Shown piece by piece: positions 22,926-33,591 of a stretch of 64,000 nucleotides of DNA (position 1 is the stretch's first letter; every line of letters begins with the position of its first letter). The notes beneath the pieces were generated by a model. The model had not been told where the DNA came from. It searched no databases and saw only the letters and a program-made list of their open reading frames with translations. The stretch is from Collybia mongolica (taxonomy: Eukaryota > Basidiomycota > Agaricomycetes > Agaricales > Clitocybaceae), in the NCBI GenBank assembly GCA_013420905.1, contig JAAXNY010000009.1, forward strand, positions 3,162,001 through 3,226,000. Direction: 5' to 3'. The translations under genes and the position numbers were made by a program.

Positions 22926-25571
22926 TTATTTTGCGCGAGTTTTTCGAGCCTCCTCACGAAGGCTGGCCATCAGCTCACCACCACGGGCTTTCTCATCCTT
23001 AGTCTCAATACCAACACAGAGTTTGTTGGGATTGAGCTCAAAATGCTCCTCCGACAAACTCTCGTGGCCATCCTCTGTCCGGTTGATCACAGCTAAAAGA
23101 ACAAATGCATTGTCACCATCATATCGATGGTGAATTCGCCGGACATATTTACCACAATGCTCGCCCTCAATTACAAGAAGCAAGCCATTGTCGCGTGTTG
23201 GATTGGGATGTTTCAGAGTAACTTGCTCTGGTGACAAGAGTTCTGAAGTGGTATAATGCGTGGAACGGATGGATAACTCTCCATCCGTCTCCACGACCGA
23301 AGCGGCTACCTCCTTGCTCTTCCGTTTCCCTTCAGTGACCAGCACTTTCACCTTTCGACCAACCAGCCGCATGTCTAATAGTGGGTGGATGGGGCCTTGC
23401 GGCTGTGGTGAAGGGAGTGGGGAATATATCCGGGTACTTGGCCCAGCCTCGAGGGGTGGGAGCGGTGTGAGTGGAGTCCTTGACGATGGATTCCAAGCTG
23501 GCGTGAGGTAGTGGAAGTCGGGCATTGGAGTGCCACTTCCGGATGGCTCGGGGATAGGCTGTGAGGCCACTGGTGGGTGATTTGTGATAAAATGAGCGGG
23601 AAGGGGTGTAAATATTTTATTTTTGGTGGGGGCGAAGTCATATAATTTACGATGAGAGCTTAATGAAAATGAGGCCAAGCTGACTATCAGTAGATATGAA
23701 ATGACTTACCACACTTCCACAATATCATCGTAGTCCAGAACCTGCTTGTTGAAGGGATTTGCTGGGTTGAGGTGCATAAAATGCACAGTTACTTTGAGGC
23801 CACTCAAAGTCTCCTGCGACTGCTGAACATCCTGGACAACTGCATGGTAACCTCTCATTGCGTGACCTTTCTTCTGAACTATGACTTCCATGCCTTTCCA
23901 GGGCGTATGGTCGCGCTTCATAAGGCCTGTCAATTTGTCGTCTGATACCGGAGCGTGTCCATGGAGTGTAATCGGTGGGCTGATAACTTTGATCCAATTC
24001 CTATGGACTTTGTTTGGCTGTTGGACATTAATTAGTAGTTACTCAAAAATATATCAACTGTTTAGTTACCTTTAGTGCGTTGTGAAGGACGAAATCCTCA
24101 TGTACCTCTTGTTCCAGCCGTTCGGTAATAGAGACCATTTGTTCTTCAACCCCTACCACCCATCCCTGTTCCCCTCGCAGAGGGCCGCTCTGCACTTCAA
24201 CAAAGTGGCCCGGAGCTATATACTTCCACACATTAGACCACTGGAACATCTTTTGACCCTCCCCATTCATAAGATCTATTTCCACAGAGCGAGTTCCTAT
24301 AGCTTTGATAATCCCGTTGTTTCTTGACGACTTGATCACCACTTCTTCACCTTCGAAGAATTTCCATTCCGTGGGGCAAGGGAATTGTGCTGTTGCGATA
24401 TGGGGGTGGGGGGATCTTAAGAATTTGTCAAGTATATCACTTGGCATTGAGAGTGGCTTGGTGTCAATGGGGACAGAAATTGAGTGGAAATGATAAGTTC
24501 GACGTTCAAGGGAGTGGTCGAATATGCAATTGAAGACAGAGGCCGTTCCATCTTCTCTATATTCAATGCGCGCATTGGGATAATTCGCCATGGTGTTGAC
24601 CTCCGTCCCAAGGTCGAATAAGGCAGGGTTCGTGCGGGTAAGAGGTCGTTTCCTTTTCTTAGAGGAAGAGGACTTATTTTGAGGGAAGTGGGGGAGACGG
24701 GGAACTAAAAGGAGGGTAGCTTTCCCCCAGTTCTCAGTAGACAGAACATATCCAACGTCCCCTTTGTATAGCCCCCGATTGACTGTGACCCAGTCTCCAA
24801 TTGATGGAGACCCTCCATGCATCTCCATATCCAGCAATTGTGTCCATTCCTCTGTCCTAATCCCAAAAAGACCATCATGGGGATGAATTATCGTTGGGGC
24901 TGAATATAGAAGTGTCGAAAGCTCGGTGTTCATGGCAGCCTCAATGTAAAACCAGCCTTGTATAGCATCTCGGGTGAATGCTGATCGCAACCTGTGAACT
25001 GGAAGTGCATTCTGGAAGAGGTAAATAACGGCCTCCTCCTCCCTCCCCAGCTGGAGGCGGAAAATAAGGTATTTCTGTAAGAGGTATCACAAAATGCGGT
25101 GGTGAAGACTCACAGTGCAGCGGACCCTTAGCAATGGATAATCCGAGTCGACTGGACCGCGTATGGTGTTGATGGGTAGGTCATCCGATTCAATGTCTGA
25201 TCCTGGCCCATAATCGTGCGCTGGGCGTTGGGCGCGTGAACGTTCCAATATCCCCTCCAAAAGGTCGTCTAGTTGGCCATCCTGGGCATGAGATCTCACC
25301 ACTGATGTAGATGGTCTCGCCGTGCTTTGGGGTTCTACAGTGTCGTCCCTGTCAATGAAGTCATCTGGCATGTCGGGGTGTTAGCAGGTCCCAAGCACTA
25401 CGAAGGCGGGGGGGGGGGGGGGGGCGCACCGAGGTCCTGATCTTCCTCAAATCCTTCATTATCCTCCTTGTCATCCACCTGAGCCTCAAGGTCAACAAAG
25501 CCGCATGCTATGTTAAGGATCTTCTTGCCTGTCATCCCTGCAGCAGTGTCCTTAGGTTTCCTAAGGGCATT
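22926..25571 (-). CDS. Spt5-like protein with NGN and KOW domains
   Basis: A multi-exon gene resembling the transcription elongation factor Spt5. From 5' to 3': an acidic N-terminus (VDDKEDNEGFEEDQDL, exon about 25571-25434); an exon at 25371-25087; a long exon at about 25077-24066 with an NGN-like region (LRSAFTRDAIQGWFYIEA) and KOW-type motifs (VTVNRGLYKGDVGYVLS, and GHFVEVQSGPLRGEQGWV); an exon at about 24017-23706 with another KOW (WKGMEVIVQKKGHAMRG); and a last exon (about 23678-22926) rich in Pro and Ser, with a final KOW-like segment (VEGEHCGKYVRRI-type). The first exon and the true start are uncertain; MTGKKILN at 25535 is a candidate. Canonical Spt5 is a single-copy essential gene, so a copy inside a transposon, divergent from its transposase, is probably cargo. 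A poly-G run (about 25410-25423) lies in an intron. Confidence 0.75.
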
Positions 25572-25719
25572 AGATTTTTTTGTTAGTCTATCTTTATTAC
25601 TATCATTATCATTCGTGTTGGTTTTTTGTTTTAATACACTACTACATTGATATATACTAATAAACTAATGAATCATACTTACGAAGTAGTCGACAAGGAG
25701 GGAGCGGTGGCTCCAACAG

Positions 25720-25951
25720 ATAGATGGTGGTGGTTTGGGATGAAGAGCGAAACCGTGCGAAAGCGGGCTGGGGCCTTACCTTATTCATCGGAATGTTGAA
25801 GTGTCGGGTATCCCGGCCATTGGGGTCATGTGAACGGTCATATGACCCCGATGGCCGGGATGCCCGACACTTCAACATTCTGATGAATAAGGTAAGGCCC
25901 CAGCCCGCTTTCGCACGGTTTCGCTCTTCATCCCAAACCACCACCATCTAT
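25720..25951. repeat. 232 bp near-perfect palindrome
   Basis: Two arms of about 110 bp meet at a 12-base centre (GTGAACGGTCAT). I count three mismatches, all transitions. It lies between the divergent Spt5-like gene and the Plavaka transposase. Both strands carry an open stretch reading MVVVWDEERNRAKAGWG, and both sides run on to a GTAAGT, so it may reflect an inverted duplication of a gene start or a bidirectional control region. Confidence 0.9.
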
Positions 25952-26336
25952 TTGATATGCCTCCTCATAGACCCTTGGTAAGTCAATACAAATTTCTATT
26001 AGTTAGTATATAGAATATGTAGTCATAATAAGAACTTCAATACAATTTGAACATGATCATTATTGAAAGGAATACATTGACTAATAATTAAATGAAGTAG
26101 GAAACCTAGGAACGTTGTTGCAGGCATGCACGACGGCGTTCCGCCGCTTCATCAAGGTGTTCATTGGGGAGGGCAATATCAAACGGTGGGGTACTGCCCA
26201 TTAGGATCGGGTTGTACATCGGAAACAACGATAGTGGGGTGTGGTGAGGTTCTGAACATTAACCTTGGTGCGTCTGGCCATTCACAACTCATTATCTATC
26301 ACTAATCTATTTATATACTTAAGACATTTAGACACC
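25952..26336 (+). promoter_or_regulatory. 5' region of the Plavaka transposase gene
   Basis: No gene is supported. The stretch leads from the palindrome to the transposase ATG and presumably holds its promoter. An open stretch just upstream of the ATG begins with TTG and lacks a better start. Confidence 0.35.
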
Positions 26337-29300
26337 ATGGGCAATAAACGACGCCTTTGCGCGTGTGGCTGCGGCGAGAGACTTCACCGTAAGACTGAAG
26401 CACGGCACCTACTTGGCAAAGGGCGCTCGAGTCTCACTGCAGCAGTTCTGGAGCAAAACAATCTCCTGGTAACAAGTTCAATGGCTAAGAGTAAAGCCCC
26501 TCGAAAGAAGTCTTCAGGCCGCACCATGAAGCAACAAATTATAGGACGTGCTACACCTGCCCGACAAAGGTTACCGAACTCGGGATTCCGCCCGCCCACC
26601 AATCAACAATCCCAGAGTCATGCTCATGCTGACTGGGAGGAGAACATGCACGTTGAGGACCCCCAATCGCAATTAGTCCCCATTGACTATCCAATGGATA
26701 ACGAGGCAGGACCATCAAACGTTCACTCTCGCGAATTATCACCACCATCAGCCGTGCTGCACCATGAAGACCATTATGGGTTATCCAATCCACGCCGCTC
26801 TCATCGTATTGCGGCATATCTCGACAAAATTGGCAAGGAAAGATGGGGGCCTGATCCTACTCGACAGTTCATCCCCAGGGAAGGTGACGAGAGCAGCGAG
26901 GAGGATGAGGATGAGGGAGACAAGCGGAATATGGATACTAATGATGACACGGACAGTGAGGGTTCTATCGACAGCAATGAGTATCTTGAGGAAGACGGTA
27001 GTGATAATGAAATGCCAAGCGCAGAGCCTGGGTTAGAGGGTATCTCGGTGTGGGATCTTCTTGGCGAGGGGTTTTTGAAGGAAGCCTCGCGGTTAGGTGT
27101 GTCCACTCGGGTCCTTCGAAACACTCTCTGATCCATATCCTCATAGAGGAAGTATTAGACGAGAGTGACTTAAAAATCCTCCGTCTCTATACCATCAAAA
27201 TTGAAGAAGGCCTCACTCATAAAGCTTACAACAAAATTCGTTATCTTCTTCCTGAGCTGTCAGCCAACAGTTTGAAGAACACAGAGAAACGAATCCAGTT
27301 TCTTTCCGGTTTTCAGCCAGTACATTATGACTGTTGCACCTCCTCATGTGTGTGTTACACTGGGCCGTACGAAACCCTTATACAGTGCCCCAAATGCAAT
27401 AAGGATTGCTACAAAGCTGATGGAAAAACACCCCTCTCCTATTATGATTATCTCCCTATCATCCCCCAACTCCGCGCCATGGTCTCAAGCCGTGCTCAAG
27501 CCAGGAAGATGCAATATCGGTCTAAGCACAAACATATCCCAACGAAAATGACTGATATATTTGATGGTACACATTATCAATTACTCCGGGAGACTTATAT
27601 TACAATTGGCGATGAAGAACTCCCTATATGGTTCTTCTCAGATCCCCGCGACGTAGCACTAGGATTATCTACGGACAGTTTTGGTCCTTTCAAGCGCCGT
27701 AACAAAACTGCCTGGCCATTAATTCTATTTAACTACAACCTTCCTCCTGAAGAGCGAATGCTCAAGGCAAACATCATTCCACTTGGGTCAATTCCCGGGC
27801 CGAAGAAACCCTACGATATGGATTCCTTCTTGTGGCCTGTAGTTCAAGAATTACTACAGCTCGAGATTGGTGTTTCTGCCTTCGATGCTCTGACTGAATC
27901 CATATTCCTTCTCCGAGCATTTCTAGTTGTTGTTTTTGGTGATATACCCGCAGTTTCCATGGTCATGCGAATGAAGGGTCACAACGCCATCTATCCTTGC
28001 AGAATGTGCACCATCAAAGGCATCCGTGCCCCATCCTCGCGAGTGACAACCCATTATGTTCCACTGTGCCGCGATGGCTTTCCACAGCCACAAGAACAAT
28101 ACAACGCATCAGAACTTCCACTACGAACTCATTTGTCATTCATTGAACAAGCAAAAAAAGTCCAGTTTGCTGTAACCGATGCAGAGTCCGAACGCCTCGC
28201 AACTAAATATGGCATCAAGGGTATTCCACTCCTCAGTACACTGAGTTCACTATCTTTTCCTACCTCGTTCCCTTATGATTTCATGCATCTTATATGGTCT
28301 AATCTCATCCCAAACTTAATTCGGCTTTGGACTGGAAAATTCAAAGATCTTCCCCACAATGACGAAGGCTATGTATTATCCTCAACCGTATGGGAGGCTA
28401 TTGGAGAAGCCACTGCAGATGCGGGGAGTACTACTCCGGCGGCGTTTGGGTCTAGGGTTCCTAATATTGCATCAGAGAGGTCTAATATGATTGCAGAAAC
28501 ATATTCGGTCTGGACATTTTACATCGCACCAACTCTCCTTAAAGGCCGATTTGTACATCCCCGATACTATAAGCACTTTATTAAACTAGTTAGACTGTTA
28601 ACAATTTGCCTCCAATTTGAAATTACACAAAATCAAATAGATGAGCTTGAAAGGGGGTTTCAGGATTGGGTCAAGGTGTATGAGCGGTAAGCACTTCTCG
28701 CAACCCAGAGGTCATTTTCTGATATATATATTAACAGCCTATATTATAAATATGACCCACTGCGCGTATCGACTTGCCCCCTCACAATTCACGCACTACT
28801 CCATATCGCACCAACTGTCAGGGCCATGGGTCCGGTCTGGGCCTATTGGGCATTTCCAATGGAGCGCTACTGTGGTGATATCCTCCGCCATGTCAAGAGC
28901 CGACGGTTTCCTTATGCGAGCATCAATAACTATATCACCTCATGTGCCCAGTTGGCACACATAACTCTTCTCTACAATTTACAAGGCAAACTTCAGGTCT
29001 TACCTGCAAAGTCCCATGATCAGGATTTCAAATTAGATGAATGTACGTTGTTTATCATACTATGCAGTCCTTCAATAATTATAGTTAAGATCCATTACAC
29101 GTCCTCACCCCACCAAAAGGACCTGCAGCAAGCCTCTCTCGTTCCCTATGGATGGTGCTCACAGCGACATTGGCTACCCGCCTCGAGAAATCCCCATCAG
29201 TGATTCGACGGCTTATACCACAAGTGACGCAATTCCATCAATACGGCCGAGTATACCACCTGGAGGGCGGTGATACTATGCATGCCCGCGAGCTTCTTCC

Positions 29301-29730
29301 GCTTAGGTCTGACAGCCGTGATATGTCATTTGTCAAGGTATATTATGCATTTCTGATTTTTTTGACATACTCTGACTCATACAAACCCTAGTATCAACTT
29401 GAGGTTGATAAATTTGCACATCGCAGGTCCCGAAGATCCGAGTTTGAGCTGCGAGAGTTTTTCGGGCAACTCCGTTGTTTTCTTGTTGTTGATATCCCAG
29501 CATCCCCAAGAGAGGGGATCGAGGCAGAATCATTCATTTATGCAGTTATCAGGCAGGTCAAGATATCAGAAGCAGCAACTGATTATTGCTCCTTGAACTA
29601 TTACAAAGACCTAGGATCTATAGAATGTGTTGATCTCAACCAGGTGGAATGTGTGATTGGTCGCATTATGGATCGTGGAAAGTGGTCAATTATTGATCGA
29701 TGTCATTCCTTATCTTCAATACATACATAG
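26337..29730 (+). CDS. Plavaka-type (Tnp2 family) transposase
   Basis: It would cut and insert the surrounding element. Five exons can be joined in frame: 26337-27096, 27147-28686, 28738-29042, 29090-29337 and 29392-29730, with GT-AG introns of 47-54 bp, giving 1,063 residues. The 50 bp first intron removes what looks like a frameshift. Residues 1-25 hold a Cys/His cluster (CACGCGERLHRKTEARHL), typical of Plavaka N-termini. The Tnp2 core has WFFSDPRDVALGLSTDSF, MKGHNAIYPCRMC (a CxxC insert) and, in exon 3, VWAYWAFPMERYCG, which likely carries the catalytic Glu. The start is the ATG in ACACCATGG. The C-terminus stops at TAG 29728 within what may be a former intron, and a hAT element sits 136 bp downstream, so the natural 3' end may be lost. 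Confidence 0.88.
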
Positions 29731-29866
29731 TTGATACATCCATTCTTTTATTAACTACATATACTACTCTTTTTGCCCATGCATCTTACAGCCTTGCTCA
29801 AGCAATATTTTAATAATAGTAATAGCATAATCCTTTGGTTCCCTAATGCCATGCTGAATTACTCTC

Positions 29867-30686
29867 TAGGGCTGCATGCCGTGACCGTACCTCACGGTAT
29901 GTACGGACCCGTAGTACGGTTACCGTACCCGTGCCGTTCAGCCTCAGGTTCACCACGTTGACGGGACGGTCAACGCCCGTCCATTGCTGTCGAAAGACGG
30001 CCGTCCACGGCATTGGACGGTATTAGACGGGTATCCCCGATCAACCGTCTGCTCAAAGCTCACCTCTCATGGGTTCCCCTCAGAAATCCTTTACAGCTCG
30101 ATATCGTAGGAAAGAGAAGGCCTCTATCAACAAACTTGAGGAATACTTCAAACTTCCTGCTGAAGATTTTGACACCTGTAATCCAATTCAGTGGCGGATG
30201 GGTTGACGCGCTCAGTTCCCGAATCTGTTTCGCCTTGCTCGTGACATCTTATGTATTCCTGGTGAGTCATTCTAACATCTTTGATATTTTGTTCACGGAA
30301 CATCCCCATGCCAGGTTCTGCTGTCGCCATAGAGCAGGTCTTCTCAGATGGTCGGGACACCATTTCCCTCCGCCGTGCAAGCCTCCATGCTGATACCATC
30401 CGGATTCTAATGCTAGTTAAGAAACGGGTACATCTGGCCCGCGCAAAGGCAAACGCAGCCCTACGTCGTTGAATACCTAGCGTACAGTATGGAATGTAAT
30501 TTTTTTTTACTTTCAATGGATACCGTCTGCCGTACATAACCGTACAACGGCCGTCTCCGTACCCGTCCCGTAGCCGTTGGGGTTTGACTGACCAAACACT
30601 ACGGACGGTGGACGGTCGAGCCGTACCCGTCTCATGACCGTTGATTGTACGGCCGTACCCGTCAGACGGTACGGTGTGCAGCCCTA
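29867..30686 (+). mobile_element. hAT element, internally deleted
   Basis: This 820 bp element has terminal inverted repeats TAGGGCTGCATGCCGT / TAGGGCTGCACACCGT and an exact 8-bp target duplication TTACTCTC (29859-29866 and 30687-30694), diagnostic of the hAT superfamily. The ends are rich in short inverted and direct motifs around CCGTACCCGT. It holds only the C-terminal part of a transposase gene and could move only with help from an intact relative. Confidence 0.95.
30098..30472 (+). pseudogene. hAT transposase C-terminal remnant
   Basis: The remnant encodes the end of a hAT transposase including the dimerisation region: EEYFKLPAEDFDTCNP, then RAQFPNLFRLARDILCIP, an intron (GTGAGT...CCAG, about 30261-30313), then GSAVAIEQVFSDGRDTISLR and onward to ALRR and the stop at 30470. 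One in-frame TGA sits where related proteins have Arg, consistent with CGA-to-TGA change. The N-terminal and catalytic regions are absent. Confidence 0.85.
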
Positions 30687-30882
30687 TTACTCTCAAGAGC
30701 TTGCCTTTGGGCCCCCTTCACCTGAACTTACTAAGTACTCCAAGCTTACAAAATATAACCTCAGATTGTTCCCCCTCTATTTAATTAATCAAAGTACTGT
30801 CTTTAAATTCCATTCTTTTGTATAAATTTTGTACCCCCCTATCAGATGAAAATATACAACCCAACTCACTCTCTTATAGGTT

Positions 30883-31323
30883 GAAATTTCATCCAGTTAA
30901 TTGGAGAAAATTCTAATATCTTTTTTCATCTAAAGGATGGCTGAAATATGTGAGATGAAAATAAACTACTAAAATCACTCTTCTATAGGATGAAATTTCA
31001 TCCAGTTAACTGGGGGAAAATTTAATACTTTTTTTCATCTAATGGATGGCTAACATATTTTGGATGAAAATCAGCCACTAAATTCACTCTTCTATAAGAT
31101 GAACTTTCATCCAATTAATTGTAGTTAATTGAAGGGATTTTTAATACATATTTTTATCTAATAAATGGCTGAAATATGGGGGATGAAAATCAGGCCACCA
31201 ACTTCACTCCTTTATAGGATGAAATTTCATCCAATTAATGGAGGGAAAATTTAATACCTTTTTTCATCTATTGGATGGCTGAAATATGTGGGGTGGAATT
31301 TCAGCCACAATTCATACCCCTTT
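30883..31323. repeat. Plavaka right subterminal tandem repeats (about 110 bp)
   Basis: Four units start near 30883, 30992, 31101 and 31221. Each carries GATGAAATTTCATCC or a variant with the 12 bp palindrome ATGAAATTTCAT, followed by a TTTTTCATCTAA..GGATGGCTG block. They mirror the arrays at the left end but with a different spacer sequence. Confidence 0.85.
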
Positions 31324-31377
31324 AATTCAGCCATTTAAGTGTGGAAATTCATATTTCCACACTTAAATGGCTGAATT
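31324..31377. repeat. Perfect 25 bp-arm hairpin near Plavaka right end
   Basis: The arms AATTCAGCCATTTAAGTGTG... pair perfectly over 25 bases around a TCAT loop. The hairpin lies 24 bp inside the right terminus. No matching hairpin was seen at the left terminus, although GGCTGAATTCAAGCC occurs near 21512. Confidence 0.9.
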
Positions 31378-31515
31378 TCATGATCCAATGGGGACACAGT
31401 GAGTGTAAGCAACGAAGCTAAGTAGTAAGGACAGTGTTAAACCGAGTAAAGACAGTAATACAAAGGAGCGTGGGGAGGGACACCATAACTAAGGAGGAAG
31501 TTGATTGGACTACCC

Positions 31516-32896
31516 TCAAGCAGATATGAAGTCGTCTTCAACCTCGGGCAAGGGCACGTCAGCTGGAGCTACCTCCTCTTTATCATTGTCATCCTGGTCA
31601 TGGACTTCGGTAGCGCTCGCAGTGGCAGCCTCGTCAGAGCCTCCCTCCAGAGCGGCCTCGTTCATTAGACCGTTGAGGCGAGTAACCTCGTCCATAGTGG
31701 CGTCACGACGCTTCAATAAGAAGGACACTGTATGACTGATCTCCTCCAACTCAGCGCGGTAGTTTAAAAGCATCCTACTGAGGGTTTGCTTGGTGTGTGA
31801 CAAGGGATCGCCCGCGTCAGCAATCAAGCGCGCCCGCGCTAAGACTACATCGTGCTCCTTGGAGGGACAGAAGTCAATAAAGACACGAGTATCTGATACA
31901 CAGTCAGTATAAATTTAGAACCATCTATTATTAGAAAAACGTACCCTCAGCAGACGCCTTTGGATCTTCATCCGGGGTGTCCTGCCTCGTACGCTTTTTG
32001 GGACGAAGAGGGCTGCCGCGGTTGAGCTCGGAACGCTTACCGTCCTGTAGGAATAAGAAACAAAGTAATAGACAGAGCAAAAACAAGAATGGGTACCTTG
32101 ATGGCAGCCTTTTCAGCCTTAGTCCTTTTGACACGGGGAACCTTAGTGTTCTCCTTCTCCTTGCGACTACGGGTGATTGGTCCTTCACTAAGGAGACGAC
32201 TAGTCACTGGTCCAGAGACAGTAGCGCTAGCCGTAGCGCCGGAATCAATGACCATATTCTTGAGTAAAGAAGAGACGCCATTGAGTATGTCGCGCACTGA
32301 CAGCGCGGTAGCTAAAAAGAAACATACCGAGTCAGTACCAGACATTTCAATGTCACCGTCATATTCACCGCCAGCAATGACCTTGCCTGGAATAGCGGGA
32401 CTATCCGCATCACCACCAGTAGCAGGGACCTAGTACCAGAAAACCATGGTTTAAGAACAGTACAGTGCAAGATAAGGTAAAAAGCACGCACCACGGTTTG
32501 AGACAGGTGCTCGGTGCGGACCTTTTCACGATGACGGTGAATAGCGGCAGTAAGGGTCACAATGTTGCGGTAGACGGGCTCTTGAAGTAACTCGGGGTAT
32601 ACATGTTGTAGTCCCTGGAATGCTTTACGGACGCCAAAGATAACATTCTGCCAGGACCGCTCCGTCAAAACCATTTTGGACTCAGTCAGGAGTAGCTGTA
32701 AAATTGTAAAAGTTGGTTACGATAACGGCGTATATAAGTTAATTGGTAAAAAGTGTACCGCGGTTTCGCCCAACTTCCGGACGCTGACCCTTTGTTCAAC
32801 AAGGGTGTCCATCGATAAACGAGCTTGAAAGGTGTTCCACTGAGCTTGGACCATCTTGAAGTTCTCGATGTCTTGATAGTTGGGGAGGCTAGTCAT
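31516..32896 (-). CDS. Antisense cargo gene 1 of the retrotransposon
   Basis: A multi-exon gene on the strand opposite to gag-pol. It starts MTSLPNYQDIENFK at 32896; exon 1 ends at 32759, and exon 2 runs 32697-32492 (LLLTESKMVLTERSW..HLSQTV). Further exons cover about 32433-32340, 32310-32100, 32040-31945 and 31895-31516, ending VPLPEVEDDFISA. The middle is basic (KVPRVKRTKAEKAAIK, RPKKRTRQDTP) and could be a nuclear localisation region. The last exon has a helical segment with heptads, then an acidic tail. I do not recognise the family. Introns keep frame and splice signals, which argues for past selection as a real gene. Exon borders after exon 2 are approximate. Confidence 0.55.
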
Positions 32897-33591
32897 AATG
32901 ATGCAGAGGAAATTGGTTCTTCGATACGGAACATTGTAAAGAGAGTATAATAAGAGTCGGGCAATGTCTTTGGACAGAAAGCACAGCCAAGGCCCTTTTT
33001 TATACCTCTGCGACTAGAGAAGCGCTATCCAGTCTCTCATTTGTTGCGCGCGCTCTACCCCCAGAAAAATCCATACATTTCAACTGAACAGGTCCGAGAC
33101 GCGTGCCTAATTGAAATGCTGGGCCCAATTGAAAAAGGAGCTCCATAAAAATTCATGTGGAGCACGGCAGCGTCCGCATGACAACTGGGACAGTTGTTAT
33201 CAGTGTTGAGGGGGAGATGGGTATAAGCAAAATCGAATTGGAAAAACCTACCAAGGTTACAAGGATTGAAATAGATTGTCTATAAAAATGATCGCGCCAC
33301 GGTCTTAATGATCGAGAGAATTGCACCAGAATTAAACCGTACTATTTATAACTTAAGTAGCCGGGGCAAGGGCGGAAGCTTTCTTATGAAGACAATAGAA
33401 CAACAGTTTAAACCAATTGTATTGTTTATAGTCCAGGGGACTGTATGTAAAGATATGTGTTGGACTTCAATTAAAAGAATTGAAGCCCAACGAAAGGCGG
33501 GGGAACTTAGGTAGCAGTAATAAAAGGGCCAGGGGCCCGGGAAAACACATATAGAAAAAAAAACGTAGGTGGGGGGGGGGGCGCGGCACGG

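Larger units (their letters stand above)
21314..31401 (+). mobile_element. Plavaka (CACTA-like) DNA transposon with cargo
   Basis: This 10,088 bp element begins CACTGTGAGC and ends ...GGACACAGTG, so the termini are inverted CACTGTG repeats. It is flanked by the 3-bp duplication AGT (21311-21313 and 31402-31404), typical of the CACTA/CMC group. Removing it rejoins retrotransposon sequence cleanly. It carries a Tnp2-type transposase (+), an Spt5-like gene (-), a small gene with an acidic tail (-), palindromic subterminal repeat arrays at both ends, and a hAT remnant near its 3' end. Confidence 0.88.

Noticed and set aside
25657..25981. Two overlapping genes on opposite strands starting MVVVWDEERNRAKAGWG
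   Set aside because: They are the two readings of the same palindrome and mirror each other. There is no independent support for a protein.
27090..27150. Frameshift in the Plavaka transposase
   Set aside because: A 50 bp GT-AG intron (27097-27146) restores the frame exactly (EASRL-EEVLDESDL), so no mutation is needed.
30098..30472. Intact small gene
   Set aside because: It is only the C-terminal end of a hAT transposase with an in-frame stop, inside defined transposon ends.
21314..31401. KDZ transposon with a TET/JBP gene
   Set aside because: No 2-oxoglutarate dioxygenase motifs were found. The transposase has Tnp2/Plavaka motifs and CACTG ends with a 3-bp duplication.
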